Assembly (NCBI GenBank): GCA_024138015.1
Contig: JAMXBB010000009.1
Span: 38,585,787 to 38,649,786 of the forward strand
Length of the DNA stretch: 64,000 nucleotides
Origin: Lumnitzera littorea
Lineage: Eukaryota; Streptophyta; Magnoliopsida; Myrtales; Combretaceae
Direction: 5' to 3'
Positions 21,019-33,738 of the stretch are shown in pieces. The first letter of the stretch is position 1. Every line of letters begins with the position of its first letter. The notes under the pieces are model-generated. The model was not told where the DNA came from, did not search any database, and was given only the letters and a program-made list of their open reading frames with translations. The translations under genes and the position numbers were made by a program.

Positions 21019-22410
21019 ATGGCTAGATCTAATCAAGAGCCTTTTGAAGACATTCATGTCCACCTACCGCATTGACCTTAAAAACTACTTCAAACGTAGT
21101 TTTGACTCTTCAGCTCAGATAAGCAGGAGTTTATCAAGAATAAAATAGGGCCCATCCTCTCTCTATAGAAGATCTCCGTGAACATCACTCTAGTGCAGGC
21201 CTTAGTCCACCTTTAGGAGCCCGAATCCACTAATTTCTGTATGGGCCTACATCAACTAAGCCTAACTTTAGAAGAATACTCCCAATTGTTGTGAGCTCCT
21301 ACAATCACTGATGATATCTATGTCCTAGACTTGGAAGCTACAGCACCAAAGATCTTCAGCAAGTTGTTGGGAATTAGAAAAACCGAAATAAACCGGGTTC
21401 TAAATTAAGGAAAGACTATTCAATTAGAGGATGTCATGGACTGGTTTTCTACTAAATTGAAGCATAGAGAAAAACGCAAGGTTTTTTGTGCAAATTTAGA
21501 AGCATGGCACTAGTACCGAGTCAACGCTTTTATATTGGTGGTCTTCAATACTATCATATCCCATGATGAAAGACGTCAAGTCCATTTCAAAATTGCGGAA
21601 CTCGTAACCTAATTCCTTGAAGGGAAATCATATGTCTCAACCCTTTTGGCCGAGCAAATCTGGTCACTAAACCATCTCAAGAAAAAGAAACGAAGAGATC
21701 TAAAAACTAATATGGTCCTACTAGTGGTCTGGTTCATTAGCCACATGAGAAGTTACTAACTTGATTTCAATCGAGCCGAGTTTACTCAGCAATACGATCT
21801 CATCAAATCTTTTCGAGAAAGAATTGAGCTACCAGAAAATATAGCTAGCCGCTATGGGTCCAATACTTTCAGGGTATGAAAGTGGAAGAGTTATTGTTAA
21901 CACCTAGGTGGTTTACAAGCAAGGAAATAATAAGAGGGTGTGAAGACTTCAAGGCGGTCCCTCTGATTGGCTTCAACCTCTGCACCGGATACGTCCCAAC
22001 CAATGGACTCATTGAGGACATGATCCCCAAACCATCATTAAAAGCTGTCTCATTAGACTTCTATAACCCCGGCATGATGGTGGTTGACAAAGTAGCCAAG
22101 CTCCTAAGCATCTGAGCTCTTTGGTGCACAAGAAAGACCACCCCAACCACTAAGGGGATAGCAGCCAGGAGCCAAACAACCAAAGAATATCTTTATCACC
22201 AGCTAAAAGAGCTGAAAGATATGGAAGACAACAAAGAGAAGGGGGAAGTTCAAGTTGAAGCTGAACCCGAGAGAATGAGTAAAAGAGAGCATGAATTGGA
22301 AAACCGTTGCAAGAAATATCATCAGAAGATAAAGGCATTAGAAGCACAACTGAAGAGGACTAAGGGCAAAGAAGAGCAGGCTCTCAAGGTCCGAAAGAGG
22401 AGAAAGACGT
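21019..22410 (+). pseudogene. Tat ORF1 (extra ORF before gag), broken
   Basis: The frame probably starts with MARSNQEPFEDIHVHLPH at 21019. It is broken by several stops. The later part, at 21876-22115, reads TPRWFTSKEIIRGCEDFKAV then PLIGFNLCTGYVP. A coiled-coil tail at 22221-22410 is Glu/Lys-rich (KREHELENRCKKYHQKIKAL). The same layout, a helical domain with some resemblance to plant mobile domains followed by a coiled coil, is typical of the ORF upstream of gag in Tat/Ogre elements. Its role is not established. Confidence 0.7.
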
Positions 22411-22769
22411 AAGATAAGCTTACCAGCCACTAGGATAATAGATTTTAGATTTTAGGTTTTTTTTTTTAATATTTTCTTTAGAATTCTTTTTTGTGAACAA
22501 AATAAGAGGTGTAAAGCTTCACAATTGCAAAAATTAATAAAAGTTAGTTAGGTTTTGCCACATCAAAGGTTTCTTCCCAATTTTTAATTTTTCATTGCAC
22601 TCGTGTGACATGCATCTTGCATCTATACGATTAACAACTCTGTCTTAGGAAAATGTAACATGTACTAACCCTTTGTTAAGTTGATCTTTCAATCAAGTAA
22701 AGTTTCAAGATAGCTCCCAAACGTCAAGTCTTTTAGAGAAGTCTGATTAGAACACGTTCCCACACCAGG

Positions 22770-24080
22770 ATGGCCACTACTCAAGAAAATGACAGAGACC
22801 CTAAGATCAATGATCCTTCTGAACTGAGGTTTCGTTCCATAGAAAGGGCTTTGGAGAAGATGGCAGAACAAATGAGCTTCCTAGCAGATAGCATTGCTTT
22901 ACTGTGAGCTACAGCACTAGCTAATGAAGAAAGTTCCAAAACCCGTTATGGGAAGAATATACACGCTCTTGAAGCCGAGCACGAATATCAAAAAGACCCA
23001 TTCAAATCAAAAGGAGTTTACCTGAAAGACAACCCTACCTTCAAACTTGATACGTATGCGGCCTCGAGACTTATTGACCAAGTGCCTAGTACGAACAGCT
23101 TGAAAGAACTGGAAAAGAAATTAACACAACAAATAATTAAGAAGATAAAGGCACTTGTAAGGTATGATGGATTTGAACAGGTAGGGATCACGGAGTTTTC
23201 CGTATATGACATGGGATCATACCCTGAGAAGTTTAAGGTATCAGAATTTGAAAAGTATAATGGGACGGGTTGCCCTAAACTCTACACCAGGTTGTATGTT
23301 AGGAAGATGGGTAAATATGTTTAGTATAATCCACTCGTGGTACAGACATTCCAAGATAGTCTAACTGGACCTGCCCTGACTTAGTATGCCTAGCCTGATT
23401 TGAATAAGATAAATACATGGGAGAAACTTGCTAGAGCATTTTATGAACAATATAAATTCAACGTAGAAGTAGCCCCAACTATGATGGACTTGGTTGCCTT
23501 ACGGAAGAAGAATAATGAACCGTTCAAAGAATACGCTCAAAGATGGAGGTCTTTAGCTGTAAGAATCTTTACTCCTACAACCGAGAAAGAGCTCATATCA
23601 GCTTTCATTAACACCTTGGAAAGGCCCTACTTTTCCCATCTCATCGGGCAAGCCTCATCTAGTTTTGCTGAAGTAGTAGCAACAGGATGTAGGATTGAAA
23701 GTGCCGTCTCTCCCGGTAAGTTGTAAGAGCCAGCAGATAGAAGACCACCAGTGTCATCATCCGGTCCTAGACCAGCCGGTAGCAAGCCTAAAGAATCTAC
23801 AGTCGGTATGGTAAATTCAAATGCCAAACCCAATGCTCAAGTCGCTTTCAGGATGAATCCTCCTTCCACTCAACAACAATTCAAAGACCAGTTTCAAACT
23901 AACAGGACTTACAGACAATTTACCAAGATACCGGTCCCTTTAAGTCAAGTCTTCGAGAAGTTGCAAAGGGATAATTTGATACGGTACAAACTTCCTAGCG
24001 ATTGATACCGACCGAGAATCTTTGACCCTACAGTAAAGTGTGAATACCACTGTGGACAAGTAGGCATTCGACTGATGCAT
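22770..24080 (+). pseudogene. Tat element 1 gag
   Basis: Gag words occur in order: LKELEKKLTQQIIKKIKAL, then FKVSEFEKYNGTGCPKLYTR, then NKINTWEKLARAFYEQYKFN, then FKEYAQRWRSLAVRI and ELISAFINTLE. A degenerate zinc-knuckle-like segment (CEYHCGQVG) lies near 24038-24065. Stops replace residues expected to be Trp or Gln (for example LT*YA at about 23380). Gag would assemble the particle. The frame breaks at 23323, 23726 and 24005 rule out a functional product. Confidence 0.85.
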
Positions 24081-24088
24081 GCTGGAGA

Positions 24089-25384
24089 TTGAGGAACAAG
24101 ATTCAAGACTTAATAGATGAAGGGACAGTGCAGTTAGATTTCATGGAAGCCCTGGTTCTTAATGTTAACAATAATCCCTTACCTAACTACGGGCCAATGT
24201 TTGGTATGATTTTTGATGACTGTGCTGTCAACGTCATTGATTCAAATAAGAAGCCTAGGGTTTTTGAGTTTTATACTAGCAACCAGACTCTAGAAGTGAA
24301 GAGGTGCACATTCCACGTACCGTTGCCACCAGAAAATTACAAGGCTACTCCATTTAACTATCATTTGGTAAATCAGGAAAAGCCAGGTCCTCTAGTAGGG
24401 GGCATTACTCGATCGGGAAACATTTATCACCCAAGAGAGGAGCATGGGAGGAAGGTCATATTGGGACAACCAAATGATAAGACAGCGATTGAATGCATTG
24501 GGGGGCTATCGGCCTTTACCAAAATGATCAAGTCGAGTGAGTATAAGATCATAGATCAACTCAATAAGACTCCTGCACAAATATCGTTGATGAGCTTATT
24601 AACCGCATCTGAACCATACAGGGAGGCTTTGTTTCTCACTTTAAATGAGGTGAAGGTCCCTCGGGAAATTCCAACTGAGAAGATGGGATTGGTTACTAAT
24701 TTGATCCTTGCAATGGATCAAATTTCATTTTCAGCTAAAGAATTAGGCGAGGAAGGGAACAAACATATAAAGCCACTCTTTATCATGGTGAGGAGTAACA
24801 ACATAGTTATCACCAGGGTGCTCATTAACAATGGATCATTGCTGAACGTCCGCCCACTCGCCACCTTGGAATTGCTGGGCATCGACAGGTCTGCAATTAA
24901 GCCTTCTTCCACAATAGTTAGGGCCTTTGATGGTTCCAGAAGAGAGATTATAAGGGAGATTGATTTATCCGTGAGTATTGGCGCTCAGCACTTTACTATT
25001 CAATTCCAAGTCATGGACATTCCAAGATCTTTCAATCTACTCTTGGGAAGACCTTGGATTCATGCAGCAGGGGCCATACCCTCGAGCTTACACCAAAAGT
25101 TGAAGTTCATCTCAAATGGCCAGGTGATTACAATTCTGGAAGATCAAGATTATGAAATCTATAAGGAGACGACTATACCCTACATAGGAAGTGAAGGACA
25201 AGAAGAGCTGGGTTTACAAATGTTTGAAGAAGTGAACATGATTATCGATCCCGACAGAGAAGACAATAGAAGAATAGAATTCAAGGAAGGCCAGATCGGT
25301 ACCTATGGCCTTAGCTATAATCCTACCCCGGCAAAAGAATTCCAAAAGAAACAAGCAAAGGGTAAGAGAGGTAACAGATTATAG
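24089..25384 (+). pseudogene. Tat element 1 protease region, long open frame
   Basis: This is the longest uninterrupted frame in the window, at 431 codons. It contains the retropepsin-like core ITRVLINNGSLLNVRPLATL followed by LLGRPWIHAAGAIPS. In related Tat proteases the residue before NGS is the catalytic Asp. Here it is Asn (INNGS), consistent with a G-to-A change, so it should be inactive. The N-terminal part (VIDSNKKPRVFEFY and neighbours) is the usual linker between gag and protease. The frame ends before a noncoding-like spacer leading to RT. Confidence 0.85.
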
Positions 25385-25947
25385 CATGCCTCGATGACCT
25401 TTCCACCGCTAGCTAAGACATTCATAAGGGAAAGGACTCAAGCTCGGGAATCTAGTAAAGAAGGATCAACAAACTCGCCACATAAGTTCCAGCATCATTT
25501 GAATAACTAGTTCTCCATCCCGACAAATAGTAACAGGTCTTCCCTAGGGTAAAGGGGTGACCCATAGTTAGTATTTTCTGAATTTTTATTTTCAATAGTC
25601 ATTGTTTCAAATGTATTGTCTAACCTTTCGTTCAAAATTAGTTTGGCCTTTATCTCATTTGAGACCCACTTCCATTTATTCAATAAAACCTTAGTTCGTT
25701 TCTTTATTACGTTTCAGTTCTCTTTTGCTTACATATACTTTTCTTTATGCATTCTCATTCAGATCCAATGAACCAAGCAAAAACCAGGAATACCTCACTC
25801 AAGTAGAAAATGAAAATATTGATATTGCTTTGCCCTACTAGGTTAGTTGTCGGGAGCGATGTCGATGACCACAATAATATACAAGAGGAATGGTAAAAAC
25901 ATAAACTGGGTAGAATCACTATTGATGAATCTATTGAGACAATTAAT

Positions 25948-27345
25948 GTGGGGAACAAAGAGAACCCTAAAAATCTAAAAATTGGGGCAAGTTTAAAAGA
26001 GAAACAAAAAACACAAATAATTGCGTTATTAGCTGAATATCAGGATGTGTTTGCTTGGTCATATGAAGATATGCCTGGGTTGGACCCATCGATTGTAATC
26101 CATCGTTTATCCACACATGAAGAGGCCAAACCAAAAAAGCAAAAGTTAAGGAGATTTCGACCTAACGTCTTGCTGAAAATTAAAAAAGAAGTGAAGAAAC
26201 TACTGGAAGTTGGATTCATTGAAGTGTCGGATTACTCGGAATGAGTAGCTAATATTGTTCTAGTGATTAAGAAGAACGGGAAAGTCAGAGTGTGTGTAGG
26301 CTTTCGAGATCTCTACCAGGCAACACCTAAAGATAATTTTCCATTGCCTCACATTGATGTCTTAATGGATAGCACGACCGGAAATCATCTATTCTCTTTC
26401 ATGGATGGTTTTTCGGGATATAATCAAATTCGGATGTTCGAAGAAGATGAGACAAAAACGACTTTCATTATGACTTGGGGAATGTTTTGTTATAAGGTGA
26501 TGCTGTTTGGGCTTAAGAATGCAGGTGCAACATATCAGAGGGCCATGGTTGCAATTTTTCATGATATGATGCATAAAGAAATAGAAGTGTATGTTGATGA
26601 TATGATTGCAAAATCCAAAGAGGAGGAAGATCACTTTGAAAACCTAAGGAAGTTGTTTGATAAACTGAGGAAGTACCACTTGAAGTTGAATCCAGAGAAA
26701 TATACCTTTGGTATGACGTTAGGAAAATTGTTAGGGTTCATAGTCAGCCAAAGAGGAATCGAAGTAGATCCCGATAAAGCCAAAGCCAAAGCCATAATTG
26801 ACATGCCTCCTCCACAAACACTTAAGGAAGTATAAGGATTGCTAGGGCATTTAAATTACATAGCTCAATTCATATCACAATTAACAAACAAATGCTGCCC
26901 TCTTTTTAAGTTATTAAAGAAGAACGCAAAGGTCAACTGGAATGAAGAGTGCAAAGAGGCTTTCACGAAAATCAAAGAATACCTTATGAAACCTCCAGTG
27001 TTAGTAGCTCTTAAACCTGGAAAGCTGTTGTTTTTATACCTGACCATAATGACCGAATCCATGGGATTCGTGCTTGGTCAGAAGGATGAAGAAGGGAAAG
27101 AGTGAGTCATTTACTATCTAAGTAAGAAGTTTACAGAAGGGGAGCAAAAATACTCAGAGGCTGAAAGAACCTGTTGTGCATTGGTATGGGTCATGCATCG
27201 GCTCAGACAATATACGCTGTATTATCAGATTGAGTTGATAACACAATACGATCCTTTGAAATACTTAGCTGAAAAATCGGCTCTTATTAGTAGAGTTTCA
27301 AAGTGGCAGATGTTGCTGACAGAAAGAATTTGACATTAAGTATGT
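25948..27345 (+). pseudogene. Tat element 1 reverse transcriptase and RNase H
   Basis: RT motifs occur in order: QDVFAWSYEDMPGLDP, FIEVSDYSE, VCVGFRDLYQATPKDNFPLP, FSFMDGFSGYNQIRM, LFGLKNAGATYQRAM, and the catalytic box YVDD at 26590-26601. The tether and first RNase H follow (GLLGHLNYIAQFISQL, then KKFTEGEQKYSEAERTCCAL). The stops at 26242, 26833 and 27103 break the frame. RT would copy the element's RNA into DNA. The YVDD box is intact, but the stops make the protein incomplete. Confidence 0.9.
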
Positions 27346-27449
27346 AAGCCAAAGTTTGGTCAAGGGGCAAGCTTTGGCAAATCAATTAGTGGACAATCCT
27401 TTTGAGGATACCCCCCAAGAAGTACGGGTTGAGTTTCCTGATGAAAGTA

Positions 27450-27986
27450 TCCTGGTAATAGGAAATGTTTCTAATTATAAAGTAGTCGAAAAATCTTCAG
27501 GGTGGAAAATGTTCTTCGATGGAGTAGCTAATGTGTCTGGATGTGGAGTTGGGGCAATTCTTATATCGCCTGAAGGTACATAATTTCCAATGGCTGTGAG
27601 GCTAGCTTTCCCTTGTACTAATAATATTGTAGAGTGCGAGGCATGCATTTTTGGGACTCAAAATCGCATTGCTTAAGGAGATACGAGAATTACAAGTATA
27701 TGGAGATTCTTCGTTGATCATAGGCCATGCTCGGGGTGAGTATAAGACAAGAGACCCCAAATTAGTACCTTACCGCCAATACCTGGCTGAGTTGATAACC
27801 AAGTTTGAAAAAATTACATTCGTGTACATACCAAGGGTTCAAAACCAATTCACTGATACTCTTGCTACTTTAGCATCAATGATTCAAATATCGAGAGGAG
27901 TGGAGATTCAGCCACTTAAAATTGAAATTGAAGAAAAGCTTGCTTTTTGTTTAGCAATGGAAAGTTCATGTGACGAAAAGCCTTAG
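27450..27986 (+). pseudogene. Tat element 1 second (archaeal-like) RNase H
   Basis: SGWKMFFDGVANVSGCGVGA opens the domain, followed by NNIVECEACIFG, VYGDSSLIIGHARGEYKTRD and YIPRVQNQFTDTLATLASM. The Asp-Glu-Asp pattern of an RNase H is visible. A second RNase H after the gypsy RNase H is characteristic of the Tat lineage. A stop at 27581 and a frame change near 27650 break it. Confidence 0.85.
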
Positions 27987-28049
27987 TATCATGATATCAA
28001 AATGTTTCTACAACATGGTACATACCCTAAAGGAGCAGAGAGGAAGGAC

Positions 28050-29231
28050 AAAAAATTAATTAGAAGATTGGTGGCTTAGTACTTGATGAGCGGTTCTACG
28101 TTGTACCAACGATCGTTTGATGGTACGCTTTTACGTTGTGTAGATGGGAAAGAGGCAGAGATGCTAATGAAAGAAGTGCACCAAGGAGTATGTGGCCCCT
28201 ACATGAATGGCTACATGCTTGCCAAGAAAATCATGAGGATGGGATATTACTGGTTAACTGTAGAAGCTGATTGTATCGAACATGTTAAACGCTACCATTT
28301 GTGCCAGATCTATGCGAACAAGATAAATGCTCCACCTCAAGAATTGTATACATTATTAGCACCATGGCCTTTTTTGATGTGGGGAATAGATATCATTGGC
28401 CCGATCACTCTAAAGGCATCTAATGGGCACCGATTTATATTGGTAGCTATTAATTATTTCATTAAGTAAGTTAAAGCCTTATCCTACTCTAGTGTGACGA
28501 AGGGAGTAGTGGTTAAGTTCATTAGAAGAGACATACTGGCTCGGTATGGTACACTAGAAACAATTATTATTGACAATGGCACGAACCTGAATAACAAATT
28601 GATGTCCGAGTTATGCCGACACTTCAGGATCATTCATAGAAATTCTACTCCTTATCGGCCCCAAATGAATGGAGCCGTAGAAGCGGCCAATAAGAATATC
28701 AAAAGAATTATTGAGAAGATGGCCATTACGTATCGAGATTGGCATGAGATGTTACCATTTGCACTCGTGGCCTATCGAACTTCTATCAGAACATCAATAA
28801 GGGCAACCCCTTACTTGTTGGTATATGGAATGGAGGCTATACTACCAGTAGAGGTAGAGATCCCATCTCTTAGAATATTGTCAGAAAATTAGTTAGATGA
28901 GGCCGATTGAATAAAGAAGCGTGTTGAGCAGTTGAACCTAATTGATGAAAAGAGGCTGGCAGCTTTGTGCCACAACATTTGTTATCATCAATGAATGGCT
29001 AGGGCTTTCAACAAAAAAGTATGACCCCAAAGTTTTGAACAAAGAGATATGGTGTTGAGGAAGACTTTGCCTAACACAACTGATTCAAGAGGGAAGTTTG
29101 CTCCAAATTATAAAGGGCCTTACATTGTGAAGAAAGTATTGCTTAGGGGAGCTGTTATCTTGTCTCAAATGGATGGTCTAGACTTAAAGGACCCAGTAAA
29201 CGCTAATGCATTGAAGATGTACTACCCTTGA
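28050..29231 (+). pseudogene. Tat element 1 integrase
   Basis: The N-terminal zinc-finger region is near 28170-28310 (EVHQGVCGPYMNGYMLAKKI, then HVKRYHLCQI). The first Cys of the expected CxxC pair is Tyr here. The catalytic core keeps all three acidic residues in their usual words: WGIDIIGPI, TIIIDNGTNLN, and NGAVEAANKNIKRI. The C-terminal part (RGKFAPNYKGPYIVKKVL, then ALKMYYP) ends at a stop at 29229. Internal stops lie at about 28080, 28468 and 28890. Integrase would insert the DNA copy into the genome. Confidence 0.88.
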
Positions 29232-29955
29232 ACATCAATGATATTTTTGCAAACAATCTTACTGTTACTGTGGTCTCATTTTCATTTTCTATATGCAAAG
29301 TTGGTATTCCTAGTAATTGTTAGCATTAGATAATATTCTTAACCTTTTTTTCTCATTCCACTAAAAGATCCCACTTTTCGCTCTATCATCTACCCAAATA
29401 AACCTTACATACAGGAAGCACAAGAAAAATAATCACTTAATTTGAAGCGATGACTATTGATAAAAATTCTTTTAATACATTATTGTGGTTAACCCCCCAA
29501 GAAAGGGAGACTTGTTTCCTATTTTTCAGGACAAGGCCATGTTCAGAAAGAGTAACGTGTGGCGTATAAGTAGAAACTTGCTTGAGAACAGATGCTTACA
29601 TGAAAAGCAGATGTTTGGACCGGAATGTTCAATATAGGACATCTTTGTTCGAGAAATGAATATGTTTTACATTCGTTCCAAGCTTAAGTTACTTTCATAA
29701 AAAAAAAAAAAGAAAAAGAAAAGAGGGGGTTTAGAAAGAGATGGAAGAAGAAAGAAGAAGAAGAGCAAGAACAAGAAAAGACAATGGTAAGAGTCAGTAT
29801 CGTTGGTTCTAATCGGACTACTCAATAAAACATTGGACTACTTGGGAGCTATCATTAAAACTAGGTAAGTGTTTCTAAGCCTAATAAAACATTGCGTTGG
29901 CATTTGGTTTCCCCTTAAGGATGACAACTTGTTTTTCCAAAAACAATTTCTTAGC
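29232..29955 (+). other. 3' untranslated region of Tat element 1
   Basis: This is noncoding sequence between the integrase stop and the tandem repeats. It includes a GA-rich stretch at about 29700-29790. No gene is seen. Confidence 0.5.
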
Positions 29956-30532
29956 AAGTCAACCAGCTCATAGAACACAGTCCCAATCTAAAGCTTCTTA
30001 AGCTTCCGGCTGGCTCCTAAAACACAGTCCTAATTTATAATCTCTTAGGGAGCTAGCCAACTCGTGAGTATAGTCCCAATCCAGAGTTTCATTGGCTCCC
30101 AGTCACCTAACTCACAGAATGTTGCCCAACTTATAATCTTTTAGGGATTTAGTAAGCTCATGGAGGGCTATCCCAATTTAAGTTTTCCTTGTCTTTAGGT
30201 CTTAGTTAGCTCAAATGGTGCTTTGACTGCCTTGGTTAGTCAGCTCATCAAGGTACGACCAAGTTTTCTCATCTTTAGGTCTTAGCCAGCTTAAAGGGCT
30301 CTTTGACCACCTTAGTTAGTCAGCTCATTAGGGCACGACCAAGTTTTCCTTATTTTTAGGTCTTAACCAGCTCAAAGGGTGCTTTGACCGCCTTGGTTAG
30401 TCAGCTTATCAAGATACGACCAATTAGCCAGCTCAAAGGGCGCTTTGACCGCCTTAGTTAGTCAGCTCATTAGGGCACGACCAAGTTTTCATTGTTTTTG
30501 GGTCTTAGCTAGCTTAAAGGGCACTTTGATTT
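29956..30532 (+). repeat. Tandem repeats in the 3' region of Tat element 1
   Basis: From 30181 there are about 4.4 copies of a roughly 80-81-bp unit (starts near 30181, 30262, 30342, 30422 (shortened) and 30484). Each unit includes CAGCTCAAAGGG, GCTTTGACCGCCTTGGTTAG and GGCACGACCAAGTTTTC. The 29956-30180 part has a related but more degenerate pattern (CACAGTCCCAATC…). The last unit is cut within GCACTTTGATTTTT, where the virus sequence begins. Confidence 0.85.
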
Positions 30533-30535
30533 TTG

Positions 30536-31500
30536 AATAGGGATTATTGTTCCATTATGGATATTAAAACCTAAGAATCTAATCTTAGTCTAAAAAAGAC
30601 TAATCTTAGAAGGTGAAACAACTAAGTCATTGTTTTTTATTATATTAATGAAGATTTTTATATGTTTAAAATGTTGATCTATATTAGATGAAAATATTAA
30701 AACATCATCTATATAGATTATTATAAATTGGCAAAATCATTAAAAATTTCATTCATTATTCTTTGAAATTCAGAATGAGCATTTTTTAATCCAAATAGAT
30801 CACATTTCATTCAAATTGATCAAAAGGAACAGTGAAGGCAATTTTGTACTTATCACTTTCCTTAATCTGGATCTATCAAAATGCAGATTTCATATCAAAA
30901 TTTGAAAATATTTTGGTATTATTTAACCTATTTAGTAAATCTCTTTTATTGGGTGTTGGATATCAAATCCATTTAAGGATAAAATTAAGAGGTTTATAAT
31001 TGATTACTAATCTTGAGACGCCTCTTTCTATTTCTGCATTTTTATTAACATAAAAAGCAGAACAGCTCCATGGATATTTACTTTTTCTGATTAATTTTTT
31101 CTTACGCAAATCTTTTATTTCATTTTTACAATGGTTTAAGACTTAACTATTCATTTGGGATGGTTTGGCTTTTGTTAGAATATTTTTTTCATCAAAATCA
31201 TTCTCATATGATAAATTTATAATATGTGATTTACGATTCCATAATGCATTTGGGAGTGTAGAGCAAATTGAATTTTTTATTTCTGATTTTAATTGAGAAA
31301 TTTTTATTTTCAAATTTTTATGTTGAGTTGATCTTCAATGCTTTTAAATTCAAGATCATTTTTCAAATACATCAAGTGATTTTCTTTGCATTGAATTAAA
31401 TAATTTAATTCAGAGATTGAATCGGTTTTTAATTGATTTATATATTTAGTTTTTGGTTTTGTGATAAATTTGAACACAATTTCTTTTTTGAAATACTATG
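30536..31500 (-). pseudogene. Caulimovirid reverse transcriptase, truncated
   Basis: RT words on the minus strand include a LKNAHSEFQRIMNE-type block near 30745-30800 and the catalytic YIDD box, coded at 30704-30715. Its N-terminal part near 30850-31060 is scattered over frames with several stops. The C-terminal connection runs to about 30536, where homology stops. RNase H is absent. The enzyme would have copied pregenomic RNA. Confidence 0.78.
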
Positions 31501-31690
31501 CTTTAATTCCATCTTTATCAACAAGAAATGGTTGAATTTGATTTATAATAGGAGTTCTAAGGATGACATTTTTATTTAAATTTTTTACAAGTATAAAATA
31601 AGTTTTATATGAAGCTTCATTTTTTAATATTTCAACATTGGATAATTTATAATTAATGCATAATTTGCTACCAAATGCAGAACTTAGAGA

Positions 31691-32420
31691 TTAACTAGTT
31701 TTCTTAAAATATTTAGTCGGAATTAATCCTTCTCTAATGCAATTTAAATTTGCCCTAGTGTCAAATAATGTAGGTCTTTGTAAAATGAATTCGTTATTGA
31801 TTTTGATTAAAATATTAATTAGCCGTTTTCTTGTTGTTATTTGAACAAGATGCATTAGGTAATCATTGTTGTAAAAAACTTTTGGACTTTTTTCATTTGA
31901 GGTTTTGGAGTTGTTTTCTTGAGTTACTATTTTTTGATTTAGTTCAAAAAGATTCTTTTGAAATTTTATTTGCATTAATTTTAATTCTTTTATTTCTTGT
32001 TTTTGAATATTAATTTCATTTTGTAGATTATTAATTGTTATTAATTTTTTATGTTTCCATTTATCTCTTTCAAGGATTTCGTTAAGATTATATGGTAGAT
32101 TTGGTGTAAGAATTGAATTAGATTTAAAATTTTTGATGAATTCAAGTTTTTCATTATTATTAGATAGTTGATCAATATTCCTAAGAATTTCTTCTTCTTT
32201 ATTTGTTAAAGTATTAATTTCATCTTTTTCTTTAGTTGACGAAAATAAAGTAGAGTTCATGTCATTAATTTGAATTCCATCATCACAATCGTTTTCTGAT
32301 GAAGAAGATTCATTATCGTAGAATATTTGTAAAATATTTTCCATTTTTTGTTCATCTAAATTTAATTTATTAAGTTTGTTATTTATTTTGCAAAAATTTG
32401 CTGTGTGACCAATTTTTTTA
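31691..32420 (-). pseudogene. Caulimovirid zinc knuckle, coiled coil and protease start
   Basis: Near 32400 a KCKKIGHTANFC segment retains the shape of a CCHC knuckle with the first Cys lost. An acidic/coiled-coil region follows (31691-32344; 217 codons, Asn/Lys/Glu-rich, NEEFILQRPTLF-type words). It ends with the protease active-site region, reading FDTRANLNC where an aspartic protease has DTG. That Gly-to-Arg change should inactivate it. After LIPTKYFKKTS the frame stops. Confidence 0.72.
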
Positions 32421-32848
32421 CATTTGTAATATCTTAGTTGTTTGTATGATTTTCTTTTATATTTTTTATTTTCAGGTTTCTTTTCACTTTCTAGTTTTTT
32501 AAAGGATTTTTTCTTAAAATTTCTTTAGGGGTTTTTATGTGAACACTAGGGACAATTTGAAGAAGTGTAAGAGGATTTTTTACTATTTTCCAATTTTTTA
32601 TTGACAAAAGAAGGATCATAGTGAGCACAGAAATCATCAAGGCTTTGGTGTTTTAAGCACTGTTCATTTTTTAATTATTTTTGCAATCTTACTGTATTGC
32701 ATAAATTGGTTCCAATTTTATTAACATATGATGCTAATTCTCCATATGACAAATTATCATAAGAAATTTCATCATTATTTTCTTTCCTAAGCATCTTTCT
32801 AACTTATTCACTTATCAATTTTGGTAAACCAGTTAAAAATTTTTCTTT

Positions 32849-33199
32849 CTAAAAGGGTTGATTACAATCATTCCTAAGGAAAACTCTTTGAAAGAAAATA
32901 TCTTTATATTGTTTAAATTTTCTTAGGTATTTACATTTCATATTAGATAACAAATCTAAGGTTTTATCCTTAATATGTGAGGGGTCTCCTATGAAATGTT
33001 GACTTATAGAAAATATTAAAGTATTAATCATATCTTGAATTGGTTCATTATTATCATCTAATATTCTTCTACCATTTTCATCAATTTTACAAGAAATGAC
33101 TATATTAATTCTTTGTTCCTCAGTGATATAGTTATCCCACCATCTTTTTAATTGTCCAGTGAAATCAGATGATAATGTTCTCAAAAAGATTCTTTTCAT
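32849..33199 (-). pseudogene. Caulimovirid capsid protein fragment
   Basis: The ORF reads DFTGQLKRWWDNYITEEQ then IQDMINTLIFSI, then DLLSNMKCKYLRKFKQYKDI, then FLRNDCNQPF. The Trp-Trp word, the conserved Asn-Thr-Leu-Ile region and the ..NDCNQPF end are typical of the capsid region of plant pararetroviruses. It is preceded and followed by frame breaks. Sequence between it and the movement protein (33200-33738) is a Pro/Gln-poor linker with no clear domain. Confidence 0.7.
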
Positions 33200-33738
33200 C
33201 TTTTATTTGCATTTTAACCTCATTGAATGTTTCAAAGTACCACTTTCTAATTTTTTTCATTTTTAGGTGAATTAAATTCTTTATTTAAAAGAATTCTATC
33301 GGGCTCGAAAGGTTTTTCTATGACATTGAGTTCTGGATCACCTATTTTTGATAGTGAAGGTTCTCCATGTTCTGGTTCATTGGGTTGGTAAACTGGTTGG
33401 GTTATACTAGACCTATTATGACAAATTCTTGAAATAGATGGGTTATCCTGAATATTTGGTTACCTATCTAGCTGGTCATTGAATTGAGTATGGAATGGTG
33501 TATAAATTATTGGTGGAGGATTTGGAAAGTCTACTAATCTTCTAGAGGAAGATGACATTGATCTTATTTTCAAAGGTTTATTTGGTTGATCAAAAGATCT
33601 TCTATTAAATTGGATGATGATTTTACCATCTGGATGTTAAATCACATTTGACAGTTCAGTATTGTATATTAGTTGTTTTGGAAGTGGGTTTTCTACTTCA
33701 CAATGTTCAGGCAAATTGACTTGAGACCATTTAATCAT

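Larger units (their letters stand above)
18111..30533 (+). mobile_element. Tat-lineage Ty3 retrotransposon, 3' LTR missing
   Basis: Order of parts: 5' LTR 18111-20384, primer-binding site, leader, extra ORF1, gag, protease, RT with RNase H, a second RNase H, integrase, and a 3' untranslated region with tandem repeats. An extra ORF before gag and a second, archaeal-like RNase H between RT and integrase are marks of the Tat/Ogre group. Sequence changes abruptly to the endogenous caulimovirid at about 30533, in the middle of a repeat unit, without any 3' LTR. All long frames are interrupted, so the element is dead. Confidence 0.88.
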
